A DNA stretch of 64,000 nucleotides from Dasyornis broadbenti (GCA_013397935.1 VZRN01005753.1:138870-202869); one strand, 5' to 3'. Positions 1 to 11,857 are shown, numbered from the stretch's first letter. The notes: generated by a model not told the origin, from the sequence alone. Program-made: numbers and translations.

Positions 1-723
1 AATAAGATATCTTCACTCAAGCATTGTTGACGTGTAAAAAATGCCAGCATGAGCAGGAAGAGTCCATGGGGGAGTCATATCCTATAGAGTACTTTCTCTT
101 ATTGCCAACTTTTATGTAGGACATCGTGTTAAAATAAAAATGTAACGGCTCTCCTGTTGAGGCTCACACTGGTAACCACAGCCTGTTAGAGAAGGCAAGC
201 AGCCATCAGACAAATATCTAAGTCTTTATGGGCAAAGGGTTGAAAGCACAAAGACAGCCCTTAAAGGAAGGTGTTCTTTTTCTTTTTTTCCAGTTGGTTG
301 ATGCTTTTTCTGCATGTGAAAGGACAAATCAATATTCTTGGTTGAAAACAGTTTAGACAGGCATGCCTGAATAATAAAGTTATTTACCTATAACCAAATG
401 TGTGTCTTGGTTTCTAACTAAGAACTTTAATTTTCACTGTTAAGTGCGACACAACTGATCTCAGGGAACAAAAAAAAATTGTCAAATGGGTTTTATGAGC
501 AAAGTTGTGTAAATTTTATGCATAATATAATTGTGTATCTCGATCAGAAGGCAGAAGTTAAACTTCTGGCTCATATCCAACAGCATCTAGTATTCATGAG
601 AGTTATTTTCTTTGCTCACTGTGTCTGAAAAAGTATACCACTCATATAAAGATGGAATTTTTCAGTTCCCAGCATTAAAAAAAAGTCCTTGAAAGACTGA
701 TGAAAATATCAGATCTCAGAAGG
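1..723. other. Unique AT-rich non-coding DNA
   Basis: No coding region, RNA gene or interspersed repeat is recognisable here. The only local structure is a 17-base quasi-palindrome at 552-568, with arms CAGAAGTT and AACTTCTG around one A. That length is expected by chance in a window this size. Confidence 0.6.
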
Positions 724-1117
724 GTAGAATCATTTAGGTTGGAAAAGGCCTCCAAGACCATAGAACCCAACCTGTGCCCAATCCCCACCTTGTCACCAGC
801 CCAGAGTGCCACGTCCAGTCCTTCCTTGGACACCTCCAGGGATGGGGACTCCATAACCTCCCTGGTCAGCCCATTCTAATGTTTAACCAGCATTTCCATT
901 AATAAATTCTTCCTGATGTGCAACCTGAACCTCCCCTGGTACATCTTGAGGGCTTTTCCCCTTTTCCTGTCGCTTGTGGCCCGTGAAGAGGGACCGACCC
1001 CCACCTGGCTCCACCCTCCTGTCAGGGAGTTACAGAGAGTGATAAAGTCACTCCTGAGCCTTCTTTACCCCAGGCTAAACAATCCCATCTCCCTCAGCTG
1101 TTCCTCATATGGATGGC
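724..1117 (-). mobile_element. CR1 LINE fragment, 3' end at left
   Basis: The left edge reads 'agaatcatttaggttggaaaaggcc', cut short here, which is the reverse complement of an avian CR1 3' end. It is followed by the diagnostic block 'ggacacctccagggatgg' near 830-848 and a 'ttcttcctgatgtgcaacctg' region from the end of ORF2. It continues to a 'cccatctccctcagctgttc' motif near 1085. The copy is 5'-truncated, as is usual for CR1, and diverged, so it is an old insertion. No intact reading frame remains. Confidence 0.9.
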
Positions 1118-1378
1118 TTTTATATGGATTCTTTCTTTAATGATACATCTTTATTTTATATGTTCTGTTATGTATATATCTTTTATCTGCTTATTTATTT
1201 AAATACATTCTTTTATATAAATTTTGGGATTAAATATTAAGTGCATTTATGATATATTCTCAGAATTCTTCCCTCAAAAGCAAGATTGTCTTGCCTTGCC
1301 TTGCCTTTCTACCCAGCCCTGACACCTGTCCTTCCTGCAGAACCTCTCACATAATCTAATATATTCAGGAGCTCAGTT
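1118..1378. other. TA-rich spacer with a short (TTGCC)3 repeat
   Basis: A strongly AT-rich spacer lies between two CR1 fragments. It contains TATATA-like stretches at about 1140-1255 and three TTGCC units at 1291-1305. No gene is visible. Confidence 0.6.
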
Positions 1379-1526
1379 ACAGAATCCCAGAGTGGTTTGG
1401 ATCTGAAGGGATCTTAAAGCTCATCTCATTCCAATCTCCTGCCATGGGCAGGGACACCTTCCACTAGATCAGGTTACTCCAAGCCCCATCCAAACTGGCT
1501 TTGGACACCTCCAGGGATGGAGAATA
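1379..1526 (-). mobile_element. CR1 LINE fragment, extreme 3' end only
   Basis: The fragment opens with 'agaatcccagagtggtttgg' and contains 'gccatgggcagggacacc' and 'acacctccagggatgg', the standard CR1 3'-end landmarks read in reverse. Only about 150 bases are present, so it is a severely 5'-truncated copy. It lies about 260 bases from another minus-strand CR1. The two belong to different sequence types and are probably separate insertions. Confidence 0.9.
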
Positions 1527-2713
1527 AATATCTGTCACTCTGAGACTCACCATGGCAACTGACATCACCAATCTCTCCCTAGATGTTACTGTAGCACATC
1601 ACTCAGTAAGGGTTTTATGTCCTCAGTTTAGAGGTTTCCAGAACAATGGTCATGATTTCTTCTTTGGTCCCCAGCAAAAACAGTTAAGAAAACATATGTT
1701 TGACTCTATGTGATATAAGCAATCAATAATAACAGTAACCAAAGTCAGAAGCAAAATCGTGTCTCCAGCTGTGAACAATTTATTACGTAATATTTCTCTG
1801 CATGAATTTTATTATATAGAAATATATGGTACAATATTATTTGCATCTCTATGTTCTTCACTCTGCACACAGGTATCTCAGTGCACACTTCTGCCTTAGA
1901 GAATTGGAATGAAATATTTCCATGTTCCTGAGATTCTTGACATATAATAATCCAGTGAGTCAAGATTTAGGCTGCTGTTGTCTGTTAACATGTAGAGTAA
2001 AAGAAATAAAATGATCCTTGTGCATGTTTCCTGTGTATAAACTCCTTGTAGCTATTATTGAACCAGCAATTGGTTCTCCAATCTTCTATTAAAATATCAA
2101 TAATATTTTTCAGACCTTAAATTGAGCAGTGATTTTATTTAAGGCTACACCTAGACACCACTTTTCTTCAAAGAAATCTCTTGTTGTTGCTAAAAATGAA
2201 AGCCATTCAAACGAGTGTGATTGAAACAGGGACAGGGAAAGGGAAAAAATCAATAGAACATTTTCCAGGGTACTATATCTGCTTTTGAAAAGAGACCATT
2301 AATAACATGCTTACAGTAAAAGCAGCTGCTTGTTCAAAGTGCATTCAAGGGTGAGCTGAAAGGATGGCTCTCTCCACACAGCCTCCCTGGAGAGACAGTT
2401 TGTAAAGATTTCAAAACCCAACCTCAGACTATGAACAAAAGCCTTTCCTAGGAATTTTAAATATTCTTATCTAATGTTAGATTGTGGGAATGAAACGCCT
2501 CCTAATATTTTGCTCCTTATGAAAGGTAATGTGGGTCAGTGAATGAGATTTTGGTCTGAAAAGTACTTTGCAGACAATACACTGCAGGTTGTACTCAGCC
2601 TCTGAGGACAGTAGGTGCCATGCTAATGCCAATTGCCACAGCTTTCAGCACTGTGGGCCATTTGCTGCAGGTCCTGCTGAAACAGAGGGCTGGGTCTGCC
2701 CATTTAGAAAATT
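1527..2713. other. Unique non-coding DNA
   Basis: No gene, RNA or repeat is recognised. The small open frames at 1745-1963 (minus) and 2568-2765 (plus) have lengths expected by chance, and the second runs into the neighbouring CR1. Confidence 0.55.
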
Positions 2714-3063
2714 TTATAGAATCATAGAGTATCCTGAGCTGGAAGGAGCCCACGAAAATCAGTGAGTACAACTCCTGAACATGCCCAGGACACCCCAGGA
2801 GTCACACCGTGTGCCTGAGAATGTTGTCAAAACCCATCCTGGGCTCTTTCAGGTTTGGTGCTGTGACCACTGCCCTGGAGAATCTGTTCCAGTGCCCAGC
2901 CGCCCTCTGGGTGAAGAACCTTTTCCTGATATCCAGGCTAAACCTCCCCTGACACAACTTTAGGCCATTGCCTGAGATCCTATTGCTGGTCACAAGAGAG
3001 GAGGGATGGGTACCTGCCCCTCTGCTTCCCCTCATGAGAAAACTGTAGACCACAAGGAGGTGT
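2714..3063 (-). mobile_element. CR1 LINE fragment with ORF2 C-terminal trace
   Basis: The left end reads 'atagaatcatagagtatcctg', shortened here, the reverse complement of a CR1 3' tail. The minus-strand translation of 2802-3053 contains residues like FSLDIRKRFFTQR and GHWNRFSR. These match the conserved carboxy end of CR1 ORF2 (reverse transcriptase protein), in which a W-N-R-L-P motif is usual; here the P is lost. It belongs to a different CR1 type from the abundant 'gccatgggcagggacacc' copies nearby. It is a non-functional remnant. Confidence 0.9.
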
Positions 3064-3306
3064 TGCCTCAGTCTCCTTTTCTCTAGTATACGCTTACATT
3101 ATCACAAGGCAAATTAAAGGGTGGGACTGAATCTTGGATCATCACTTAATTTGCTTCTAGTATTATTTCATGTGCTTAAAAGTATGCAAAGGTTTCATAT
3201 ACATGAAAAGTCAACAGTGCACATCATCAGTAAGAGAAATAGTTTAGCAGAACTGAGTTGTCTTGGGTGCGGTTGTGTGATCTCTCACTGTCTTCATCTA
3301 AATGGT

Positions 3307-3352
3307 TCAAGCAGATCTTTATGTTTAGCTCAAGCAGATCTCTGTGTTTTCA
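3307..3352. repeat. Two-copy tandem repeat, 23-base period
   Basis: TCAAGCAGATCT occurs at 3307-3318 and again at 3330-3341. Each copy is followed by a similar T/G-rich stretch, giving an imperfect 23-base tandem duplication. Confidence 0.75.
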
Positions 3353-3870
3353 GGAACACTGGGACAAAATACAAGGCACACCTGTAACAGTGAGCATACC
3401 GCAAGCGTATGAAGACCTGAGCTTGACCTTGTAATAACTTGCTAATTATAAGTTACACACCAGGCGCGTAACTGTCAATGGGAACAATATCATCAGTTGA
3501 AGAGTGTGTTAACTTCCAGCGTGTAAATGCTCTTAGCTGTGTTATACTGCTGATTAATCTGGATGTCTCCAATCCTCATGATCCTGTTTCCAGAATCTGG
3601 GTATCTGGAGAAGCTTAGGCACCTCTAACATAAGCCACTAGTGGCCAGATTTGTCTCATCTTACTTCACTGAGGCCCCCCAGCAGCTATTGTTAAATTAA
3701 GATCCTACTTGTCCTTGGTCTTGCAGAGTCACTGAAGAGTGAATGAGCCTACAGAGAACAAAGCAGACCTTAGGCTGATTACCAGATTCTGCATTCTGTA
3801 AGGTTTTGATCAGAGGGGTCTGGAGGGAATATCCGACTAAAGAGTTACAGCTGCTCTTTTCTGCCTTTGA

Positions 3871-3907
3871 ATGTTTCTTCCTGCACTCACATCGCAGGAA
3901 GAAACAT
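3871..3907. repeat. Perfect 14-bp inverted repeat with 9-base loop
   Basis: The left arm ATGTTTCTTCCTGC (3871-3884) is the exact reverse complement of the right arm GCAGGAAGAAACAT (3894-3907). They flank a loop ACTCACATC (3885-3893). Complementarity stops abruptly at both outer edges, since 3870 A faces 3908 G. A perfect 14-bp pairing this close is unlikely by chance in 64 kb. Whether it is transcribed or extruded cannot be told from the sequence. It is too short for a typical microRNA precursor, which needs about 25-30 paired bases. Confidence 0.9.
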
Positions 3908-4585
3908 GTCCAGGTTAAAAACCTTCAATAGTTTGAACAACAATAACACAAAAGCAAGAAATTTCCCCTCAGAGCCAGAGAGAGAGAGCTCAGCTTCCTG
4001 ATCCATCTCACACACTGATACTGTCAATAATCAGGTTGTATCAAGTGAGGAGAAAACAATGTGGAAAGGACACCGTTGTTTTTGATCCTGCTTTGGCCCC
4101 TACGGCTCCTGATTTTTGAAATCACAACATTGAACCGGCATGAAATTCCAAACCATACACTACAATGGCATGTAGAGCTCTAAAAACAGAGACCATCAAC
4201 AAAATACTCAGTCAACCCTTAATGCCTTTCTTCCTGGTCTCAGCCCTGCTGACTACAATTCCATAGATTTTGCGAAGCAATAATAATTTGGCATCCTTTA
4301 TAGCAATAGATTCCTGTAGGCACTCAGCATGCCAGGTCTCATTGATTATTATATCTCCGAGTTTCTATTCTAGGGAGATGCCACTCGTATAATCTGCTGG
4401 GTTGATAGATGGGGAGTTAGCATTACTGCAACAGGCTGTCCACAGCCCCTTTTCATCATAGTTATAGCTACGGACTAGCAGGAGCCCCTCTGGAAATGAA
4501 TACTGGAAATCATAATGGCATTTTGTACGGTGCAATTTTATTTAGGGAAATGCTATTCAAGGGCAGAAAATAAGGAGCTCCTGTC

Positions 4586-4627
4586 AAAAAAACAACAACA
4601 ACAACCAAAAAAAAGCAAAAAAAACAA
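4586..4627. repeat. A/C-rich simple sequence, (CAA)n-like
   Basis: A run of A and C begins with four AAC units and degrades into poly(A) with scattered C and G. It is ordinary low-complexity DNA. Confidence 0.8.
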
Positions 4628-5721
4628 CTGGATCCTTTAATATGATGGTTTCAATAAGGGTCATCATTGTTTTCAATAAGAATTCTGAGGGTCCTTTTAT
4701 ATCCTAGATTTTTACCTTCATTTGCTCCAATTTTGTCTAAAGATTAATATGTGATATTCGCTTCAAAGAGAGAGATAACCACAGTGATTAAAATCTCTTT
4801 TGTTATGTTCAAGCAGAAGAAGAACTTATTAATACTGAGAAATATATTATGCATGTCTCCCCTCTGCTCTAAGTTCTCATGGAAAACACTCCTGCAAGAG
4901 CAAAATAGGCTTTTCTGGAACACCATTATGATTAATTTCCATTTTTTACCACTAGCTTTGAAAATCATAATTTTCTTAGGCTTTGCTGGTGGCCATTTTG
5001 TGCAAAGGAATAGTGTCCAATTCGGAAAAAAATCCCTGAAAAAAAGTTCGTAACACTAAACAATGAAAGGTTAGACCTCATAGCTGATGACAGGGTTTTG
5101 GCTGACTCAAAATGCCTACATAACTCTCATTAATATTTAAAAAATAATATTTATTCTATGAACTTTCATTCTCCCTACTCAGTAAGGGAAGCGCTGTTAT
5201 CCCTATTTCACAAGGGGGGACAGAGGCATTGAATTATTTAATGGTTATTCAAGGAAGAGAGGGAGACTGAAATTTTCAGCTTCTCATTAAACACCTCCAC
5301 CCTGTCTGATTTTCAAGTGAACTTATGCACTGAGGAACCCTGAAAATATTACCACCTTTTTAATGAATGAACAGGATATTAATTTGATTAAAAAACTCTG
5401 AAACCTGCTGACGTATATCAGAGTTTGTTTTCCATTCATGTCTGAGATTTTTCTGTTCAGCCCTTAAATTACACCCACTAGCCACTCAGTTGCTGCCGCT
5501 GCTGGTGACTGCATACATCAGCCACATGGACAAAATAATCATTTTGTGCACGTAATACAATTCATCAGAACTGAGTATACACCAGAACTATCAAGGTTTC
5601 TCTTCTGAGGTAGATTTTGACTGTTTGGGTTTTGAGCATGACTCAAAGTGGGTTTTAGATGCTGAAGAGCCTTTAAGGGAACTGTCCAGGACTTTCAACC
5701 TCAGTGAGTTTAGAATAAAAT

Positions 5722-5943
5722 CGGAGAATCACGGAGAGGTTTAGGCTGGATGGGACCTTAAGTTCATCTCATTCCACCCCCTGCCATGGGCAGGGACACC
5801 TAACACTATCCCAGGTTGCTCCAAGCCCTGTCCAGCCTGGCCTTGGACACTTCCAGGGATGGGGACAACAGCTTCTGTGCGCAGCTTCACCACCCTCTCA
5901 GGGAAGAATTTCTTCCTACTTATGGGATGACTTGACCTCATGA
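5722..5943 (-). mobile_element. CR1 LINE fragment
   Basis: The fragment starts with 'gagaatcacggagaggttta', followed by 'catctcattccacc', 'gccatgggcagggacacc', 'ccaggttgctccaagccc' and 'cttccagggatgggg', all in the fixed CR1 order. The minus-strand translation over 5741-5941 reads through the same region, including a KKFFPERVVKL stretch of ORF2. It is truncated at its 5' side (right edge). Confidence 0.92.
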
Positions 5944-6051
5944 TTATAAACGTACAGGTGAAGACCCTTCAGGGTTTCAGGCTATGTTCAGCAGGCCAGT
6001 CAGAGTAAAGAGTACCAGAAAGCAGGATTCCTGTTTTTGTGGCTCTCCACA

Positions 6052-6073
6052 AGGAGTTTGCCAGGAGTTTGCC
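6052..6073. repeat. Exact 11-base tandem duplication
   Basis: AGGAGTTTGCC occurs twice head to tail. The second copy also starts a 6-bp inverted repeat (TTTGCC at about 6068, GGCAAA at about 6082). Confidence 0.8.
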
Positions 6074-6194
6074 CAGAGTCTGGCAAAAGCAGTATGACAG
6101 GATACAGAAAAAGTCTGCCAAACCCCAAATCTTTGAGGTAAAACAGCCTGAATTGCAGTAGTTTTAATACAGCTCTATTTTGCCAAAAATTTAT

Positions 6195-6330
6195 ATAATC
6201 ATAGGATCCTTTAGGTTAGAAAAGCCCTCCAAGATTATTGAGTCCAGTCATTAACTCAGCACTGTCAAGCTCACCACTAAACCATGTTCCCAGTTGCCAC
6301 ATCTACGCGATGTTTTGAATGCTTTGGAAG
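6195..6330 (-). mobile_element. CR1 LINE fragment, older type
   Basis: 'ataatcataggatcctttag' is followed by an 'actcagcactgtcaagctca' block and 'ccactaaaccatgt', matching the CR1 type whose sense 3' end contains 'catggtttagtg'. The same type is seen on the plus strand at 15245-15657. About 135 bases remain, and divergence is high. Confidence 0.8.
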
Positions 6331-8508
6331 CTCCATTGATTTTCACCAATCTATCAGGAGAAGGGGAACACTGACTCTAATCGCAGTCTGAGGTACTTAG
6401 CTATATTAATTACCTAAGAAACATACCAATTGTGAAAATAATACTTAGCTTGTTTTACCGGAATGGTCATTCTGCAGCCAAAAAAAAAAAACAAAAAAAA
6501 TAAACAAACCAAGTGCAACACACACTGGGGACCTGAATAATGTCAGGATATAGGAAGAGAACCTTCAGGGCAGGGATGCAAGGAAAAAACCAAAACGTGG
6601 GAACATTCTTTAGGAAGGGTGTTAGTCTGATAGAATATAGGGGTGGAAAAGAGAAATTGATTAATCTAAAGTGTAAGAAAAAAGTGAGGAAAAATGATGA
6701 TGGAAATATAGGAAGAGATTCAGAGAAGAGGAAGAAAAGGAGTTAAGAGAAGGGGAAAAGGAGGGAAAAGAACAGAAACCAGAAATCTTCCCTCTTCTTG
6801 GGAGGCACTGGCACATCCTAGCAGTTGTAATTAGTCTTCTCCAGTAACCACAACTGGGTATCTGTGTCATCTATAGCACAGTCGAATGAAACCAAGTTAC
6901 TTCCCTGATGATGTCTCAGACAACTTTTTTTGAATGAAGAGCGTGTGATTTGAAATCAATGTGTGTATTTCACAAGCCATACAGTTTTCTTTATCTGTTG
7001 GATGAGCTTGGATTTCTCCAGTTGCTGCCTGCTGAATTGAATGTATCATATTCAGTTTAAAATCATTTTATCTCACCAAGTTATTAAAGGAAGACAGAAA
7101 TTCAGTACTCAGCAATCAGGATGCATACGATAGCATTCATCAAGTTAATTTCATTTAATTACTCCAGTGGTTTTTAAAGCAGACTCCAGCTATTTCTATG
7201 CACATGCATATGTTAAAATTTAAAACAATAACAACAGAAACCAAAATCCTCAGTGGTGAGAGCTCCTCCATTTGAAAATTAATCAGGTTTATTTCATTGC
7301 CATGCATTTCTTCTCTAGTCTCAATTCCCTTGAGAGGAAAATGGGGAATGTTACTAACTGTTGCAGATTTATTCTGTAAAGTTTTCTCAGATAAACATGC
7401 ATGTGTGCACGTTTGTATGTATGATCCTATTTGGGACAATTATTCAGGAGCATCCACTCAAAAAGAAGGTCTTTTTACTGCAGCAAATTGCTGTGTCTCT
7501 GATATTACAGAACAGTACACTGCTGTACCTACCGAATCAGTGGCAGGTCTAGGTAGTTCCACATAGCAGAAGCAAGTGGGCAACAGATAAGCTCTTTCAT
7601 AACACAACTTGTCAAACAGGAAAATATTCTGGAAAAAAAGAAGTCATTCCACTAACTTTTAGGGAAAGGTGTTATTCTGTTTACATGTATTAGAAAGGAC
7701 GCACTGTCCATTTCCTTGAAATGTGGAAAAGAGTGGTCTTGTATAAGTAGATGGAATGAATCAATTAAATACCTACTGTTTAATTCACCCTTCCAAACAG
7801 TCATGTGAAAATTTGGAAAGACATTAGAAGAAGCAACACTGAAAAAGCAAAACCCCCACAAATTTAATTTTCCTTATTAACACATTGCACAGTTGTTTAG
7901 TAGTATAAACATTAAGGACTTTGGAAAATGTGAATAATTCACTACCATATTCCCTACACCTTTGGCTCAGTAGCACTATGAATTAAAGATATTGTGTAAT
8001 TCAGGTAACTTGAGCTTTTCTCTCTGTATGTAACTCTTTCCAATAAGCCCCCTGGTTCTGCACTTCACATTCTAGCTAAATTAGTTTTGTCCATCAGTCT
8101 GTAAGACACTTGCACCAGAATATCACCAGACACATTGTGTTGTCAAACACCAGCTTTGTAGGCAGCTTGAAAAAATGTACCCCAGCTTCATTAATCTCGT
8201 ATAAGAACCCTTGACACTAAATCTCCTTTATTACCTTGTGTCTAACATCTAGTGAATTCGCAGCATTAGTTGTTTGGATTACATCATTAACAGTGAAAAT
8301 TTCCGTGTAAATAGAAAAGCGTAACATTTTTCTGCCTTAAAAAAGAAAGAAAACAACAAAACTTACTATCATTTAGCTAGACATTTAGTTAGCCTTTTGG
8401 CTGCAAATCTTCATTGGTGAGAATGCCAGTAAATGAGAGCTTTCTCACAAACATATCAATCCCTCAGCTACAGCCATCTCCAGATTTCCATCCAAGATAC
8501 TTCAGACA
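6331..8508. other. Unique non-coding DNA
   Basis: No gene or interspersed repeat is seen. It includes an A-rich run near 6481-6508, the purine-rich tract at 6655-6785 and AT-rich single-copy sequence. Overlapping open frames around 7155-7566 on both strands are of chance length and unrecognised. Confidence 0.55.
6655..6785. repeat. Purine-rich tract (G/A on plus strand)
   Basis: About 130 bases are dominated by A and G with few interruptions (for example GAGGAAGAAAAGG). The small frames reading it on both strands are Lys/Arg-rich or Ser/Phe-rich and are artefacts of composition. Confidence 0.7.
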
Positions 8509-8870
8509 ATCACAGGATGGTTTGGGTTGGATGAGGCCTTAAAGTTCATCCAGTTCCACCTCCTGCCATGGGCAGGGACACCTCCCACTATCCCAGGTTC
8601 CTCCAACCTGGCCTTGGACACTTCCAGGGATGGGGCAACCACAGCTTCTCTGGGCAATCTGTGCCAGGGTCCCAACACCCTCTAACTAAAGAACTTCCTT
8701 ACATCTAATCTAAATCTGTCCTCTTTTGATTTAAAACCATTTCCCCTTGTCCCGTCACTATCTGCCCATGTAAAAGTTGTTCTCCCTCTTTTTTACAAGT
8801 CACCTTCAAACAGCCTCTTTCAAGTATTTGCTCAGCACAGTGACATTCCTGCAGGCTGCATTCAGGTTCT
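8509..8870 (-). mobile_element. CR1 LINE fragment
   Basis: The fragment shows, in order, 'tcacaggatggtttgggttg', 'gccatgggcagggacacc', 'cttccagggatgggg', 'ctctgggcaatctgtgccag', 'ttccttacatctaatctaaa' and 'ccccttgtcccgtcacta'. This is the common Neoavian-type CR1 3' region in reverse orientation. The right end, with sequence like 'ttcaaacagcctctttcaag', marks the 5' truncation. Confidence 0.92.
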
Positions 8871-10790
8871 ACCTCTCCCTATAAAGGAAAGACCGGATTT
8901 GGAAATCTGGGGGTGTTCTTTTCTGGCTGGGGCAGGAATTGTAGAGGTAGAAGATGCCAGTTTTAGTCATACAAACCCAAGTGGAAATAATATGATCCAG
9001 ATATGGTTGATTTTTTGTCTCCTGTGGCCAGCCGACACATGCAGATGAATCCAAAGGAACCAAGGGGCACACTTAAATATGACAAAAGTCATCCTACTTT
9101 TCTCTCCATTGACTTGGTTCAGATGAACTGTTCTTAGACAGTAAAAGTTAAACACAAATTGCATGCATAACAGTAAATACACATAAATTGCTTTGTTCTC
9201 CAACTACAAGAAGTGGATGAGCTAGGGAAGGTTAGATGGTTGGTTGCTTCAATAAAACAAATCCAGGCATAAGAAAAAAAAAAAACCTGCACGAGAAGTC
9301 AAATACAAGCTTGGACACAGTTAGAACAGCTGACAACTGGAATAAATTAGTGAAAGAAGTGCTGGATAATTTTTTATTCCTGTAAATCAGAAAACGGACA
9401 CTGAGCTGTGTATAAGGTGGCAATTTAAGGTGTGAACTGTATAAGGGCTGACAAAAGGTGCTGCTAATTTTTGCTGGACTGAGTGTCTGTTAACTGCACT
9501 CCTTGAAGCAGGTGAGCTTATGCAAACACTGATGACAATGGACTTCAAATATATCTTCAGTGACCACTCTGCTACTTCCTTCTAACACATTCCTGATAGG
9601 AAGCTCACTCAAAAAAGAAAAAAAAAAAAAAAAACCACACACAAATAAACCAAAAAACCCCAGAGCTTTTTTTAAAGAATTGAATTCAACAGCAGAAGTC
9701 ACTGACTGGTAAAAAAGCCTAAATATACTAATTCATGAGAAAGATTACTTTAAAAAGGAGCCATAATATAATAATAGTGAAACTGCGTAAATGGTCAGAA
9801 AAACATTTTTGAGATTTTTTTTAATGTAATCAGTCAGTTCCTCATGTAAGACTGAGGCTGCCTGTAAACAAATCCACACTTAGATTGGTGTGATTCAAAA
9901 GAAAAATTTGCAACAGCTGTTGTGTGAATAGCACCGTTCTGAGATTTGAGTTCCTAGGCTGATTGCAGGCGAACATCTGGAAAATTGAATTGAATCCAAA
10001 TCTACTAAAAATTACTGTGCCTGTTAGTTTGTTGTGTTCACTTCAGGAAATGAGCAATTTCATCATAATTTAAGGAATTTCTTTGCACAGTTGGTGGCAT
10101 ATACATTGAAAGAATGAAGTAATCTCTATTCCTCTGCTATGGAGAAAACAATACAAAAGGGGAAACTGTCCCACTTCCATCTCCAGACATCGCTGTGAGA
10201 TTCTTCCCATGGAGCCTGGGCAACAAATATAACCTGTGCTGGCTGAAAGGTGAACTTGTTTACGTGTACAGATACTGATTTGTTTAGACCTTTAATCAGT
10301 GAACAGGGTCCTACTTCTGAAGTTAAGATGTACTGAAGCCCACCTAATATACCAGGGATTGATTAGTGCTCATATGTGAACACAGGTTTTTTACATCATG
10401 GAGCAAGAGAAAAGAAATCTTTTGTTTTATTTTGAGATTTTTCTTTGCTTGGATTTTTTTTTTTTTTTTTAACCCATTGACCTCATCCAAAGCTTTCAAT
10501 ATTCAGAAAAAGCATGAGAAAATAGGTGTTCAAAAAGCTTGGGCTGAAATAATTCTTTATCATTGAGGAGGATGTCGCATTTCACTGGAATTATGTCAGT
10601 GACCTGCCAAAAAAAAATTAATTTGTACTAAATTATTTTTTTATGTTAAGGTAGAATTTTAAATGATGTTTAAAAGAAATTTTTATTTAGTTCATAATAA
10701 TAACTTCAAAACACTCATCACAACAGGGGTATGAGCCAACAAATGTTGAACTGTACCATCTGCCCAAGTATGGACATTTCCCTGAAGGAT
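8871..10790. other. Unique non-coding DNA with homopolymer runs
   Basis: No gene is recognised. It contains poly(A)-rich runs at about 9270-9286 and 9611-9634 and a poly(T) run at 10454-10470. The short frames here take their Phe- or Lys-rich parts from these runs. Confidence 0.55.
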
Positions 10791-11149
10791 GTTTAGATGA
10801 AAGAGAAAGAGAGGAAGGAAGCTGCAGAAGGAAAGCGCGGAAGGAAGGTGCGGAAGAAAGGAAGGCACAGAAGGCGCGGAAGGAAGGCGCGGAAGGCATG
10901 GAACACGTGGAAGGAAGGTGTAGAAGGAAGGAAGACACAGAAGGAGGGAAGGCACGGAAGGAAGGAAGGTACAGAAGGAAGGCATGGAAGGTGTGGAAGG
11001 AAGGTGTGGAAGGCGCAGAAGGCACAGAAGGAAGGAAGGTGCAGAAGGCGCTGAAGGAAAAATTACAAAAAGTAAAGAAAGGAAGAGAGAGGAAGAGAGA
11101 GAGAAAGGGAGAAAGAGAGAGAGAAAGGGAGAAAGAGAGAGAGAGAGAG

Positions 11150-11200
<51 letters not shown>

Positions 11201-11312
11201 AAAGAAAGAAAGAAAGAAAGAGAAAGAGAAAGCAAAAGAGGAAAAGAAAAAGAAAAAAGGAAAAAAAAGAAAAAGAAATATAGAAAAATGTAAAAAAGCA
11301 AAAAAAAAAAAA
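10791..11312. repeat. Polypurine minisatellite grading into (GAAA)n microsatellite
   Basis: From about 10800 to 11060 the plus strand is a variable GGAAGG-based array with units of roughly 9-10 bases, such as GAAGGCGCG and GAAGGCACA. From about 11080 it becomes GAGA-rich, then a (GAAA)n run (about 11150-11230), then A-rich. Nearly the whole 520 bases is purine on one strand. Open frames cover it on both strands (up to 210 codons on the minus strand). Their translations are Lys/Glu/Arg or Ser/Phe/Leu repeats, which is what an uninterrupted purine tract gives, so they are not genes. Confidence 0.95.
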
Positions 11313-11857
11313 AAGTCATTCTTTGCTATTACAGCTTCAGCTTAGATGAGAGGAATAAAATGCTGGCCCCAAGATCTGCATGGAGTCATTCAAATGGCTT
11401 AATAACACAGGGGATAAATCACTATTATTATTATGAAACAGGAGACAGAGTTCTTTGGGACCAGGAACTGTGCAGCTCAGCTCCAACTGCTGTTCAACAT
11501 TCAGAACTACCAACTTCATTTCCTCCTAGCACGTAATAAATAACACATCTACCCAACATAAAAGCATTTTTATAATGGCAGTAAAGGAACTGCAGAGAGT
11601 GTGATTATCATGAACTAATAACACCCCACAGAAGATATGCAGCACAGCTTCAAGATGACCTGGAAATGAGACTGCGGTTCACGCAGCTGGTACCGTACCT
11701 GACCAGACATCATCCCATTTGGACCATGCTCTCCCAAAATGCTACCATGTTTCAATAATCTCTCCCTCTGGCACGGTGATTTACACAGATTGAGCCCATT
11801 TATCATTGTTGGTTTCCTCTTTATGCGATGGCTTCCTGCACAAGGGCTGAAAAGAAT

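Larger units (their letters stand above)
3064..5721. other. Unique non-coding DNA with several small structures
   Basis: This is a 2.6-kb stretch without recognisable interspersed repeats. It holds a two-copy 23-base tandem repeat (3307-3352), a small bulged hairpin (3395-3411), the 14-bp perfect inverted repeat at 3871-3907 and an A/C-rich run at 4586-4627. Overlapping open frames on both strands at 4744-5053 are short, mutually antisense and not recognised, so I do not call a gene. Confidence 0.55.

Noticed and set aside
3395..3411. Small bulged hairpin CATACCGCAAGCGTATG
   Set aside because: Short and with a bulge, so it is expected by chance. The nearby 14-bp repeat is the significant one.
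10687..11319. 210-codon minus-strand open frame, with 85-131-codon plus-strand frames overlapping it
   Set aside because: They translate the polypurine minisatellite and (GAAA)n, giving Ser/Phe/Leu or Lys/Glu/Arg repeats. Long one-sided purine tracts contain few stops, so the length means nothing.
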